A stretch of DNA of 64,000 nt, from positions 784,928 to 848,927 of the forward strand of contig RDYL01000002.1 in NCBI GenBank assembly GCA_004293165.1, given 5' to 3'. Below the pieces are notes generated by a model. It was not told the DNA's origin, ran no database searches, and saw only the letters and a list, made by a program, of their open reading frames with translations. Position numbers and translations under genes: made by a program. Below, in pieces: positions 27,958 through 36,678 of the stretch. Position 1 is the stretch's first letter; each line of letters starts with the position of its first letter. Origin of the DNA: Flavobacteriia bacterium. Its GTDB lineage: Bacteria; Bacteroidota; Bacteroidia; Flavobacteriales; Flavobacteriaceae.

Positions 27958-28857
27958 TTAACCATTAATGGCTTCTACTTTAATAGCTTCGTCTTTAAGC
28001 ATGTCTTTAAGCATGTTTTCAATACCATTTTTTAAAGTGAAGGTAGAAGAAGGGCAACCACTGCATGCGCCTTGTAAAACAACTTTAACTCTTTTTTCAA
28101 TTGGATCAAAAGATTCAAACATAATGTTTCCACCATCGCTTTGAACAGCTGGTTTTACATATTCTTCAATAATGTTAATGATTTGTTGTGAAGTTACATC
28201 AAGTGTATCGAAATAAGCTTCTTGTTGTTTTTGATGTATCTCTGTTTTTACAATTGTAGTTTCATCAATAACGGTTTTCCCGTTTTCAATGTATTCTTTA
28301 ATGAAAGTTCTAATTTCTAATGTAATTTCGTCCCATTCAGTTATAGCAAATTTGGTTACAGAAATATAATTTTCATCTATAAAAATCTCTTTTACAAATG
28401 GGAATTTAAATAATTCTTTTGCTAATGGAGAGGCAATTGTTTCGTCTATATTTTTACATTCCAGTGCTGTTTTAGTTAACAGTTTGTTGCAAACAAATTT
28501 TAAAACAGCTGGATTAGGTGTGGTTTCAGCATAAACGGTTACAGGTTGTTTTTTTGACTTGTTTTCGTCAATCTGTATAATTACACCACCATTCGATATA
28601 AATTCGTTGATTTGATTTGCTATGTCTTCTTGAACATCTTTCCATTCTACTATTGAAAATTTTTCAATAGCTATGAAATTTCCTGAAATATAGACCGTTT
28701 TTACAAAGGGTAAAAAAAATAATTGTTTTGCTAAGGGAGAATTTTGTGTTTCGTCAATGTTTTTGAATTCAAAATTTTCGGATCTAACGATTATTTCATC
28801 CAATTCAAATTTTACAATGGCTGGATTTTGAGTTATTTTTGTTGCGATTACTTGCAT
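27958..28857 (-). CDS. NifU-like Fe-S scaffold protein with two Nfu N-terminal domains
   Basis: This 299-residue protein ends in a NifU C-terminal domain (about residues 220-299) with the cluster ligands C265 and C268 in GACSGCPSSTF. Before it are two tandem copies of the Nfu/NFU1 N-terminal domain, about 1-95 and 105-195. Both repeat the phrases NPAxxKF, NIDET...SPLAKxLFxxPFVK and the E-W-D/KE segment. Nfu proteins carry 4Fe-4S clusters to target enzymes; the N-domain guides client binding. Duplication of that domain may change client range. A minus-strand TATCTTTG box lies 18 bases upstream of the ATG. Confidence 0.9.
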   Translation of the reverse strand: MQVIATKITQNPAIVKFELDEIIVRSENFEFKNIDETQNSPLAKQLFFLPFVKTVYISGNFIAIEKFSIVEWKDVQEDIANQINEFISNGGVIIQIDENKSKKQPVTVYAETTPNPAVLKFVCNKLLTKTALECKNIDETIASPLAKELFKFPFVKEIFIDENYISVTKFAITEWDEITLEIRTFIKEYIENGKTVIDETTIVKTEIHQKQQEAYFDTLDVTSQQIINIIEEYVKPAVQSDGGNIMFESFDPIEKRVKVVLQGACSGCPSSTFTLKNGIENMLKDMLKDEAIKVEAING

Positions 28858-28874
28858 TTTGATATTGTTTTTTG

Positions 28875-28882
28875 CAAAGATA
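28875..28882 (-). promoter_or_regulatory. -7 box of the Nfu gene
   Basis: Minus-strand TATCTTTG, exact TAnnTTTG, 17 bases before the start codon. Confidence 0.6.
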
Positions 28883-29055
28883 CAAAGTTCAAAAGATATG
28901 CGGATTATTTTAGATGTAGACTTTTGTATTTAACTTTTTATTTTATTTTGATAAATTATTATTACAAAGTTGTTCCTTTTTTTTCAAATATTAAAAAAAT
29001 GTAAATTTAACTTAAGAATATTTTATTCGAAAGGTAAAAGAAACCTAAAAATTTA

Positions 29056-29063
29056 TATCTTTG
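29056..29063 (+). promoter_or_regulatory. -7 box of the PorP/SprF-family gene
   Basis: TATCTTTG, exact TAnnTTTG, about 130 bases upstream of ATG 29195. It predicts an untranslated leader of about 125 bases. Confidence 0.55.
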
Positions 29064-29194
29064 GCAAGTTCATAGTAAAAAGAAGAATTTAATTTATTTA
29101 GAAGTTTTTTTATTATTAATAATATTCTAATTTTAGAACTTTTAAGTACAATTAGAATTAAAAAGAATTATGTTTTCATTAAACAATAACTACA

Positions 29195-30193
29195 ATGAAT
29201 TTTAAAAAGAGTTATTTTATTTTAGCATTTTTATTAGCACAATTTTCTTTCGCTCAAGAAGGGGTTGCTGTTTATTCGGATTATTTGTCGGATAATTATT
29301 ATTTAATTCACCCTTCAATGGCAGGTGCTGCTAATTGTGGGAAAATTAGATTGACTGGACGTCAACAATGGTTTGGTCAAGAAGATGCTCCAGCTTTGCA
29401 AACCGTTAGTTTTAATACAGCTTTAGATGAAGATGGTATATCTGGATTAGGAATGATTTTCTTTAATGATAAAAATGGATATCATTCACAGCAAGGTGCT
29501 AAGTTTACTTATGCGCATCATTTAAGATTTTCTAGAGGAACTTTAGATTTAAATCAATTATCTTTTGGTTTAAGTGCTGCTTTTGTTCAGAGTAATATTG
29601 ATGGTAGAGATTATAGAGGTTTTGACCCAGTTATTGTTCAAGGGGTTATTCAGAAAGATTCTTATTTTAATGTGGACTTAGGGGTTTCATACCACTATAT
29701 GGATTTCTTTACGCATTTTACAATTAAAAATTTCTTAGCGAGTAGAAGAGAATTATATACTAGAGATATTGAGTCTGACAATTTAAGTAAATATTTATGG
29801 AGCGCTGGTGCAGTGTTTGGTAATGAGAATGATTTGTTATTTGAACCTTCATTCATGTTTCAATATGTCTCAGAAACTAAAGAAAAATCTATTGATTTAA
29901 ATTTAAAAGTTTACAAACAATTAGAATTTGGTAAACTTTGGGGAGGATTGTCTTACAGAAGAAGTTTTGATGGTGCTCAATATGTTGATGGAAGTGGATT
30001 ACAAGAGCAAAAATTACAATGGATTACTCCTATAATTGGATTGAATTATGATAAATTTATGTTCTCTTATACATATTCTCATATTATGGGAGACGTTAAG
30101 TTTGATAATGGTGGATTCCATCAAATTACTTTAGGTATTAACGTTTTCTGTAAAGACAAAGCTTGGGATTGTAATTGCCCTGCAGTTAATTAA
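29195..30193 (+). CDS. PorP/SprF family type IX secretion membrane protein
   Basis: This 332-residue protein has a signal peptide (LLAQFSFAQ, cleavage near residue 20) and the family signature YYLIHPSMAGAANCGKIRLTGRQQWFG, followed by barrel-type strands. PorP/SprF proteins are outer-membrane T9SS components; many are specific partners that help secrete and anchor a large adhesin encoded next to them. No such adhesin gene is adjacent here. The end is unusual: after the last strand come three cysteines in VFCKDKAWDCNCPAVN. It is followed by a terminator at 30216. Confidence 0.92.
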   Translation: MNFKKSYFILAFLLAQFSFAQEGVAVYSDYLSDNYYLIHPSMAGAANCGKIRLTGRQQWFGQEDAPALQTVSFNTALDEDGISGLGMIFFNDKNGYHSQQGAKFTYAHHLRFSRGTLDLNQLSFGLSAAFVQSNIDGRDYRGFDPVIVQGVIQKDSYFNVDLGVSYHYMDFFTHFTIKNFLASRRELYTRDIESDNLSKYLWSAGAVFGNENDLLFEPSFMFQYVSETKEKSIDLNLKVYKQLEFGKLWGGLSYRRSFDGAQYVDGSGLQEQKLQWITPIIGLNYDKFMFSYTYSHIMGDVKFDNGGFHQITLGINVFCKDKAWDCNCPAVN

Positions 30194-30209
30194 AAACAAA
30201 TTTTTCAAT

Positions 30210-30217
30210 TATATTTG
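30210..30217 (+). promoter_or_regulatory. -7 box of the gamma-carbonic anhydrase gene, overlapping a terminator
   Basis: TATATTTG matches TAnnTTTG exactly. Its last two bases are the first bases of the terminator stem at 30216, so the next transcript would start inside the terminator hairpin. Confidence 0.5.
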
Positions 30218-30244
30218 TCCCGATTTATTCGGGACATTTTTTTT
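30216..30244 (+). terminator. Rho-independent terminator after the PorP/SprF gene
   Basis: TGTCCCGA (30216-30223) and TCGGGACA (30229-30236) pair perfectly around a 5-base loop, followed by eight T. An in-frame upstream extension of the next gene to 30215 would cross this element, which argues against that start. Confidence 0.92.
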
Positions 30245-30256
30245 AAAAAGATAATT

Positions 30257-30769
30257 ATGTTAATTAAAGAAGTAAACGGAAAGTATCCTCAAATCCCTCA
30301 AGATTGCTATGTGGCAGAAAATGCAACGATAGTTGGTGATGTAACCTTTGGTTCCAATTGTAGTGTTTGGTTTAATGCTGTAATTCGTGGCGATGTAAAT
30401 TCTATTTCAATTGGTAATAAAGTAAATATTCAAGATGGTGCGGTTGTACATTGTACCTACTTAAAGCATCCAACAATTATTGGGAATAATGTTTCCATTG
30501 GACATAATGCTATTGTTCATGGTTGTACCATTAATGATAACGTTCTTATTGGAATGGGAGCTATTGTAATGGATAATTGCGTTATAGGGAGTAATTCAAT
30601 TGTAGCTGCTGGTTCTGTTGTAACACAAAATACAATTGTAGAGTCGGGTTGTATTTATGCGGGTGTTCCTGCCAAAAAAGTAAAAGATATAGATCAAAGT
30701 GACTTTGCGGGTGAAATTGAACGAATTTCTAATAATTATGTAATGTACTCTGGTTGGTTTAAAGACTAA
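30257..30769 (+). CDS. Gamma-carbonic anhydrase-like hexapeptide-repeat protein
   Basis: From ATG 30257 the protein is 170 residues, the usual length of the YrdA/PaaY group. Left-handed beta-helix hexapeptide repeats fill most of the protein (GNNVSIGHNAIVHG, GMGAIVMDNCVIGSNSIVA). The three histidines that bind the metal in gamma-carbonic anhydrases are present: H65, H83 and H88. Activity in this subgroup is often weak or unproven, so a carbonic anhydrase role is family-based. The last 4 bases overlap the convergent murI stop. Confidence 0.9.
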   Translation: MLIKEVNGKYPQIPQDCYVAENATIVGDVTFGSNCSVWFNAVIRGDVNSISIGNKVNIQDGAVVHCTYLKHPTIIGNNVSIGHNAIVHGCTINDNVLIGMGAIVMDNCVIGSNSIVAAGSVVTQNTIVESGCIYAGVPAKKVKDIDQSDFAGEIERISNNYVMYSGWFKD

Positions 30770-31545
30770 AATTGTTTGTACACAACTTTTTCCTGATTGT
30801 TTAAAATGTTTTCTAAAACATGCGGCTCACTATTCGTATAGAATAATTGTACACTTTTTTCATTCGAAATATTTAATAGCTGATGTTGCTCTAAAACCTT
30901 TTGAGTTTGTTTAGCTACTGCTTCCCCTGAATCTATTATTTTAATAGAGTTAGGGATGATTTTTTTAATTTGCGGAATTAGATAGGGGTAATGACTGCAA
31001 CCTAATACTAAATAATCGATATTTTTTTCTACCATTGGAATGAGATAACTTTTTAAAAGTTCTAGCATTTCGGGCGAATCAATATCTCCATTTTCAATTA
31101 ATTGAACTAATCCGTGACCTATTTGTTCGATGATTCTAACGTCTGGATGATTTGAGACACTTTGGTGAAACAATTCACTATTCAGGGTTCCTTTAGTTGC
31201 AAGAATTCCAATGGTATGTGTTTTAGATAGTAAAGCTGCAGGTTTTATAGCGGGTTCGATTCCAATAAACGGGACTTTGTACTTTGTTCGTAATTCTTTC
31301 ATCGCGTTTGTTGTGGCTGTATTGCAAGCTACAATGATAATCTTGCAATTTAGTTCAAGTAAAAGTTCCGTATTTTTGCAGCTTAGTCCTATAATTTCAT
31401 CTTTTGATTTTAATCCATAAGGAGCATTCTTGCTGTCGGCAAGGTATATTGTGTTCTCATTTGGTAATAATGCGTGAACCTCTTTCCAAATAGAAGTTCC
31501 TCCAATTCCAGAATCAAACAATCCTATGGCATTTTCTTGTTTCAT
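30766..31545 (-). CDS. murI: Glutamate racemase
   Basis: MurI makes D-glutamate for peptidoglycan. The 259-residue protein has both catalytic cysteines in their motifs: C74 in IVACNTATTNA and C183 in LGCSHYPYL. The N-terminal GLFDSGIGGTSIW supplies the conserved Asp-Ser. The gene is the last of a minus-strand run of envelope genes (OmpH-like chaperones, bamA, uppS), but a strong terminator at 31562-31599 separates it from them. Its 3' end overlaps the gamma-carbonic anhydrase stop by 4 bases. Confidence 0.97.
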   Translation of the reverse strand: MKQENAIGLFDSGIGGTSIWKEVHALLPNENTIYLADSKNAPYGLKSKDEIIGLSCKNTELLLELNCKIIIVACNTATTNAMKELRTKYKVPFIGIEPAIKPAALLSKTHTIGILATKGTLNSELFHQSVSNHPDVRIIEQIGHGLVQLIENGDIDSPEMLELLKSYLIPMVEKNIDYLVLGCSHYPYLIPQIKKIIPNSIKIIDSGEAVAKQTQKVLEQHQLLNISNEKSVQLFYTNSEPHVLENILNNQEKVVYKQF

Positions 31546-31561
31546 ATAAACAAAAATAAAA

Positions 31562-31599
31562 AAAAACTGCTCAATCTTGATACAGATTGAGCAGTTTTT
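31562..31599 (-). terminator. Rho-independent terminator after the OmpH-like genes
   Basis: A perfect 16-base inverted repeat with core ACTGCTCAATCT and a 6-base loop is followed on the minus strand by a T-rich tail. It ends the bamA-ompH transcript before murI. Confidence 0.9.
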
Positions 31600-31618
31600 A
31601 ATTGTTTAGGTTGAAATA

Positions 31619-32122
31619 TTAGAAACCTAATGATTTTTTTACATCAGCTAATAAGTCTGTTCCATCAGCCACTAATAAACCACTTCCAGTTGTAGCATCT
31701 AAAACATAGTTATAACCTTTTTCTTTTGCTACTTTTTGAATCGCTTTTTGAGCTTTCTCCATGATTGGTTTATATAAGTCCATTTCTTTTTGACCTAATT
31801 CTTTTTGAGCTGTTTGCTGAAATTGTTGGATTCTAGTTCCCATATCTTGCATTTCTTTAGAACGTGTTTCGTTTAATGCTTCTCCAGCAGTTGGAGCTTC
31901 TTGTTCGTATTTTTGCAATTTTGTTTGGTATTCAGCTACCATATTTTTGTAATCTTTATCATAAGTCTCTTGAATTTTTTTCATTTGATCTTGTGCTACT
32001 TTCATTTCTGGCATTGAAGTCATTAATGCTTGTAAGTCAATATGAGCAACTTTAGTTTGTGCCGAAACTTGTGTTCCAATGAATAAGATGATTGCGATTG
32101 CTACTGTTTTTAAATGTTTCAT
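31619..32122 (-). CDS. OmpH/Skp family periplasmic chaperone (short)
   Basis: This 167-residue protein has a signal peptide ending at VSAQ (about residue 22). A beta-strand start (TKVAHIDLQALMTSMPEM) is followed by long charged coiled-coil helices (about 40-125) and a C-terminal strand region (GYNYVLDATTGSGLLVADGTDLL). This is the Skp plan: a trimer whose coiled-coil arms hold unfolded outer-membrane proteins on the way to the BAM complex. It lies just downstream of a second, longer OmpH-like gene and bamA, in the arrangement usual for skp near bamA. Confidence 0.93.
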   Translation of the reverse strand: MKHLKTVAIAIILFIGTQVSAQTKVAHIDLQALMTSMPEMKVAQDQMKKIQETYDKDYKNMVAEYQTKLQKYEQEAPTAGEALNETRSKEMQDMGTRIQQFQQTAQKELGQKEMDLYKPIMEKAQKAIQKVAKEKGYNYVLDATTGSGLLVADGTDLLADVKKSLGF

Positions 32123-32146
32123 TTTTAATTTTAAAATTTAAGTTAT

Positions 32147-33193
32147 TTAATTTTTATTCTCTGTTTCTGTTTTTTGTTCTTTTGCTTTTTTAGCAGCTTC
32201 TTTATCTTCAGCTATTTTTTTCTTTTTATCTTCTATCGCTTTTTTGCGTTCTGCTAATTTTTTATTTCTGTCATCAATCGCTTTTTGTTTTATTTCAGCA
32301 GGCGTTGGTTTCTTTTTTGCTTCTTCTTTTATTTCTCCTTCTTTTGGTGTTTCATTCTCTTCTGTTATTTCTTTTTCTTTCTCTTCTTTCGAATTTTGAT
32401 TGTCTTGCGGTTCTTCTTTAGGATCCTTTTCAATTACTGTGCCATTTTTTTTCGCATCACGCTCTTCAAGTAATTTTTTTCTCTTTGCAATTGCATCAGC
32501 TTTCTTTTGTTCGTTAGCTAATTTGCGTTCTTCGATTAATTTTTCTCTAGCCGCCTTTTTTTCATCTAAGATTCTTTGTCTTTCTGTAAATGCAGGATTT
32601 TCTTCAACACCTTCTTCTAAGGCTTCTTTAGCTTCAAGTGCTTTTAGTTGTTTTTTAGACATTTCTTCTCTTTTTTGAGAAGAAGAAAGTTTTTTTACCA
32701 CAAAATCACTGATATCATATTTTTGAGCAGCAAACAACATCGTTAAATCAGATGATTTGTCAAAAATAAAATCATATTTTCTTTGTTCAGCAACATCTTG
32801 TACGATTGTGAAAATTTGATCTTGAATAGGTTTTATTAAAACAGATTTTTGAATAATCAAATCGCCTTTTGGACCAAATCTTTTTTCCTGATAATCAAGA
32901 AGTTCTTTCTCTAAATAAGAAATTTCATCTTCTCTTTCCTCAATTAATTCTTTAGTTAATAAAACTCTTTCTGTTTTTAAAGCGTCTTTTAACTTTGTAA
33001 TTTCTGTTTTTTTGACTTCAATTTCTTGCTTCCATTTTTGAGCTTTTTGCTCTAATTGATTATTCGCTTCTGCATAATCGGGTACCTTTTCTAAGATATA
33101 TTCCATATCTATGTATCCAATTTTAACGCCTCTGGCTGTTTGAGCTTGTGAGGAAAAAGTAATTAAAGCAAGTATAAATAACAGTTTTTTCAT
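32147..33193 (-). CDS. OmpH/Skp family protein with long charged C-terminal tail
   Basis: The first 170 or so of 348 residues form a normal OmpH/Skp protein: signal peptide ending at SSQAQ, strand segment VKIGYIDMEYILEKVPDYAEAN, coiled-coil, and KYDFIFDKSSDLTMLFAAQKYDISDFV. After residue 180 comes an extra part of about 170 residues made almost only of Lys, Glu, Ala and Arg heptads, with two acidic, Gln/Asn-containing breaks. This would be one very long helix or a disordered tail. It lies 24 bases upstream of the short paralogue and 115 bases downstream of bamA. Confidence 0.9.
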   Translation of the reverse strand: MKKLLFILALITFSSQAQTARGVKIGYIDMEYILEKVPDYAEANNQLEQKAQKWKQEIEVKKTEITKLKDALKTERVLLTKELIEEREDEISYLEKELLDYQEKRFGPKGDLIIQKSVLIKPIQDQIFTIVQDVAEQRKYDFIFDKSSDLTMLFAAQKYDISDFVVKKLSSSQKREEMSKKQLKALEAKEALEEGVEENPAFTERQRILDEKKAAREKLIEERKLANEQKKADAIAKRKKLLEERDAKKNGTVIEKDPKEEPQDNQNSKEEKEKEITEENETPKEGEIKEEAKKKPTPAEIKQKAIDDRNKKLAERKKAIEDKKKKIAEDKEAAKKAKEQKTETENKN

Positions 33194-33308
33194 TTTAAAT
33201 TTAATTTTGTTTAGCAGTCGAATCTATTTAGATTCTACTTTTATATATGTCAAACGTAATAAGTAATAAAATATTTTTACGAATTTAACAAAAAAGTACT
33301 AACAAACC

Positions 33309-35927
33309 TTAAAATTGTTGTCCAATAATAAAGTGTGTTTGCCAACCACTTTTTACAGTTTCTCCTGGCACCGCATCAAATCCATGTGCAAAATCAATTC
33401 CTAATAACCCAAATGCTGGCATGAAAACTCTAATTCCAACTCCTGCAGAACGTTGTAATTTAAAAGGATTGTATTGTTTAAAGGTGTCAAATGCTGAACC
33501 CGCTTCTAAGAAACTTAACGCGTAAATAGAAGCAGACTGATTTAATGTTATAGGGTATCTTAATTCCGCAGAAAATTTATTATATATTGTCCCTCCATCT
33601 TGAGAAGATAATGAATTATTTGGATACCCTCTTAACTGAATAACTTCTCTGCCGTCTAATGAAAAGTTAGCTAAACCATCGCCTCCAAGGAAAAATCGCT
33701 CAAAAGGAACTAAACCTCTATCTGAATTATAAGCACCCATAAAGCCAAATTCTGCATTAGTTCTAAGCACAAGTTTTTCGTATATTCTGTTATAGTTGTC
33801 TGCTTTGAATTTAATTTTGTAGTACTCTAACCAATTAAATTTTTCTTGATCTACTTTTCCTCTATCTACTGCGGCATCTGATGGATCCGTTACTGGATAA
33901 CCTTCACTATTTAGATAACTACCCGCTGGATAATTTGTTCCATCTGGAGCTTCTCCCGCAGCACTTGCTCTTACTTTATTTTCTGCTAAATTTTCCAAAT
34001 TTGCATAGTCAATTCCGTTGAATAGAGAATAAGGTAGTGTGAACTTACCTGAAATACTGAATTCAGAACCCACCGTAGGGAAAATCGGATTCACACCTTT
34101 GCTATTTCTTGATAAACCAATCGTGTAAGCTAAATTTCTAGAAGCACCATCACCAAAAGTAAATAATCCAGTGTTATAGTTATTTAAATCATAATATTGG
34201 AATGATAATGCTTGTGATAATACAAAATAATCATCTGGCACAGTAAGTCTTTTTGCTAAACCAATAGATAAAGATGTAATATTAAAACTTTGGCTTCTAT
34301 CAACATCTCTTGATCTAGAATTGAATAAAAATTGTTTACTATGTGATAATGATGTTGAAAAACTAACTGGTTTTTTACCACCAAACCAAGGTTCAGAAAA
34401 CGATAAACTATACGTTTGAAAGAATGAACTTCCTTGAAGTCTTAAAGCCATTTTTTGCCCATCTCCCATTGGAAGTGGTTTGTAGGCTCCTCTTTTAAAC
34501 ATGTTTCTTGCCGAAAAATTGTTAAATGATAATCCTAATGTTCCAATGAAACCGCCACCACCGTAACCTCCTTGAAGTTCTACTTGACTTGAACCTTTTT
34601 CTACAACATTATATTCAATGTCAACCGTTCCAGCTTGAGGATCTACATTTTTGAAATCAGGTTTGATAGCTTCTGGATCAAAGAAACCTAGTTGTCCAAT
34701 TTCACGAATAGAACGAATTAAATCTTCTTTACTGTATTTTTGGCCTGGTTTTGTTCTAAGTTCTCTATAAATTACGTGGTCATTTGTTTTGTCATTTCCA
34801 ACTACCGTAATTTTATTAAAATAAGCAATAGGACCTTCGGTAATTCTAATTTCAAAGTCAATAGTGTCATTAGCAGTTCTAACTTCAACAGGGTTAATGG
34901 TAGAAAATAAATAACCGTTGTTTTGGTATAAATTTGTTAAATCTTCTCCGTCAGGTTTTGTTTGGTCTGCAATTCTTTTTTGTAAAATGGTTCCATTATA
35001 AACATCTCCTTTTTTAATTCCTAGAATCGAATTCAGTTGACGCTCGGTATAAACGGTATTTCCAAGGTATCGAATATCTCCAAAATAATATTTTCTTCCT
35101 TCTTCAAGTTTTACCTTAATTGCAATAGTATTTGATTTTTTATCGTAAATAACCGAATCAGAAATAATACGGGCATCTCTATTTCCTTTTTCCTTGTATT
35201 TGTCAATAACTGTTACTAAGTCTTCTTTGTATTTTTCTTTAATGTATTTAGATTTCTTGAAAATACGAATAGGATTACGTTGTTTGGTGTTTTTAAATGC
35301 TTTTTTTAGTTTAGCATCACTGATTTGATTATTGCCTTCAAATTCGATACTTTTTACTTTTACTTTATCGCCTTTGTCGATATTAACAACCATTTTAACT
35401 TCAGTGTCTAAACTGTCTGGCACAGTGTTGATAACCACTTTTGTTTGGTAAAAGCCTTCTTTTTTATATTTGTTCTCGATGTAATTTTTGGTTGTAGTAA
35501 TTAAATTTTCATTTACTATTTTACCTTTCTTTAAATCGGTTTCTTTAATTAATTCTTCTATTTTTCCCTTTTTTACTCCTTGTATTTTAATATCGGATAG
35601 TTTAGGAAGTTCATTGATATTTAGTTCTAAAAAGATACTATCACCCTCAATTTTATTTACATAAAAGTTTACATCAGAGAACAATCCTAATTTCCACAAT
35701 TTTTTAATAGCATTACTAATATCTTGGCCAGGAACAATTAATTGTTGTCCTTTTTCCAATCCCGTAAACGTAGTTATGGTTTGTTCGTTGTAACTTATTT
35801 TTCCAGTTACATCAATTTTGGCTAAGATATATTCTTTGCCACTCTCTAGTTTTGTGTCTTGTGCAAAAAGTGAAGAGCTTGTTAATATTATAAATATTGA
35901 AAGTAATTGTATTCCTTTTTTAAACAT
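33309..35927 (-). CDS. bamA: Outer-membrane protein assembly factor BamA
   Basis: BamA inserts beta-barrel proteins into the outer membrane. I place the start at ATG 35927 (872 residues), which opens a signal peptide ending at SSLFAQ. An in-frame extension to 36065 runs through uppS and has no signal peptide. Five POTRA domains fill about residues 25-440, and the Omp85 barrel follows, with an FxxF-type ending (FIIGQQF). The strand SLDGREVIQLRGYPN contains the R-G-Y/F motif of loop 6. The start overlaps the end of uppS by 8 bases, suggesting translational coupling. Confidence 0.96.
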   Translation of the reverse strand: MFKKGIQLLSIFIILTSSSLFAQDTKLESGKEYILAKIDVTGKISYNEQTITTFTGLEKGQQLIVPGQDISNAIKKLWKLGLFSDVNFYVNKIEGDSIFLELNINELPKLSDIKIQGVKKGKIEELIKETDLKKGKIVNENLITTTKNYIENKYKKEGFYQTKVVINTVPDSLDTEVKMVVNIDKGDKVKVKSIEFEGNNQISDAKLKKAFKNTKQRNPIRIFKKSKYIKEKYKEDLVTVIDKYKEKGNRDARIISDSVIYDKKSNTIAIKVKLEEGRKYYFGDIRYLGNTVYTERQLNSILGIKKGDVYNGTILQKRIADQTKPDGEDLTNLYQNNGYLFSTINPVEVRTANDTIDFEIRITEGPIAYFNKITVVGNDKTNDHVIYRELRTKPGQKYSKEDLIRSIREIGQLGFFDPEAIKPDFKNVDPQAGTVDIEYNVVEKGSSQVELQGGYGGGGFIGTLGLSFNNFSARNMFKRGAYKPLPMGDGQKMALRLQGSSFFQTYSLSFSEPWFGGKKPVSFSTSLSHSKQFLFNSRSRDVDRSQSFNITSLSIGLAKRLTVPDDYFVLSQALSFQYYDLNNYNTGLFTFGDGASRNLAYTIGLSRNSKGVNPIFPTVGSEFSISGKFTLPYSLFNGIDYANLENLAENKVRASAAGEAPDGTNYPAGSYLNSEGYPVTDPSDAAVDRGKVDQEKFNWLEYYKIKFKADNYNRIYEKLVLRTNAEFGFMGAYNSDRGLVPFERFFLGGDGLANFSLDGREVIQLRGYPNNSLSSQDGGTIYNKFSAELRYPITLNQSASIYALSFLEAGSAFDTFKQYNPFKLQRSAGVGIRVFMPAFGLLGIDFAHGFDAVPGETVKSGWQTHFIIGQQF

Positions 35928-36675
35928 TTTTTTCGGGTATAATTTGTTCGCTTGTTTTTCCAAATCGGCGTTCTCTTTTTTGATAACTAATAATTGCTTC
36001 ATACAAATTGTTTTCTGTAAAATCAGGCCAAAGCACATCTGTGAAATATAATTCAGCATAAGCAATCTGCCATAATAGAAAATTACTTATTCTGTGTTCA
36101 CCGCTTGTTCTAATTACTAAATCTACATCAGGTAAATTGTGTGTGTAAAGATGCTGATTAATAATTGATTCGTCAATAGCCTCTTCAGAAATTATATTAT
36201 TTTTAACTTTGTTGGAAATTTTTTTAACAGCTTGAATTAGCTCTTCTCTAGCACCATAACTTAGCGCTAAAGTTAGTGTCATCCTAGTGTTTTCAGAAGT
36301 TTTGTCAATTACTTCTTGTAATTCTTTTTGGACTTTTAGTGGTAAATTTGTTAAATTTCCAATAGCATTTAATTTAATGTTATTGGCTTGTAATGTTTTA
36401 ATTTCTTTCTTTAAAGAAGAGATTAACAATTTCATTAGTGTTTCAACTTCTAATTTTGGTCGGTTCCAGTTTTCTGTAGAAAAAGCATAAAGTGTAAGGT
36501 TTTCAATTCCTAATTTAGCACAAGTTTCTACAGTAACTTTAACGGACTTTGTTCCACTTTCATGACCTAAAGCTCTGATTAAACCTTTTTGTTTAGCCCA
36601 TCTTCCATTTCCGTCCATAATAATGGCCAAATGTTTGGGTAAGGTTGAAGTATTTATTTGTTGAACTAGTTCCAT
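35920..36675 (-). CDS. uppS: Isoprenyl transferase / undecaprenyl diphosphate synthase
   Basis: UppS condenses isopentenyl units to the C55 carrier lipid used for peptidoglycan and O-antigen. The 251-residue protein has the catalytic start AIIMDGNGRWAKQKG (Asp21), LYAFSTENWNRP, and the C-terminal DLVIRTSGEHRISNFLLWQIAYAEL with the substrate-binding Arg residues. It is flanked by a PorG-like gene 3 bases upstream and bamA overlapping 8 bases downstream, so carrier-lipid synthesis and outer-membrane assembly share a transcript. Confidence 0.97.
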   Translation of the reverse strand: MELVQQINTSTLPKHLAIIMDGNGRWAKQKGLIRALGHESGTKSVKVTVETCAKLGIENLTLYAFSTENWNRPKLEVETLMKLLISSLKKEIKTLQANNIKLNAIGNLTNLPLKVQKELQEVIDKTSENTRMTLTLALSYGAREELIQAVKKISNKVKNNIISEEAIDESIINQHLYTHNLPDVDLVIRTSGEHRISNFLLWQIAYAELYFTDVLWPDFTENNLYEAIISYQKRERRFGKTSEQIIPEKNV

Positions 36676-36678
36676 TGT

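Larger units (their letters stand above)
28858..29194. other. Gene-free divergent intergenic region (337 bases)
   Basis: The region holds two -7 boxes: TATCTTTG on the minus strand at 28875-28882 for the Nfu gene, and TATCTTTG on the plus strand at 29056-29063 for the PorP/SprF gene. The latter implies a leader of about 125 bases. The rest is AT-rich with no convincing ORF, RNA fold or repeat. Confidence 0.6.

Noticed and set aside
28744..29004. 86-codon frame in the Nfu/SprF intergenic region
   Set aside because: It overlaps the Nfu start antisense, is rich in Tyr/Phe/Ile from AT-rich DNA, and crosses the Nfu promoter.
35928..36065. 46-codon N-terminal extension of bamA
   Set aside because: It overlaps uppS and would bury a good signal peptide; ATG 35927 is the natural start.
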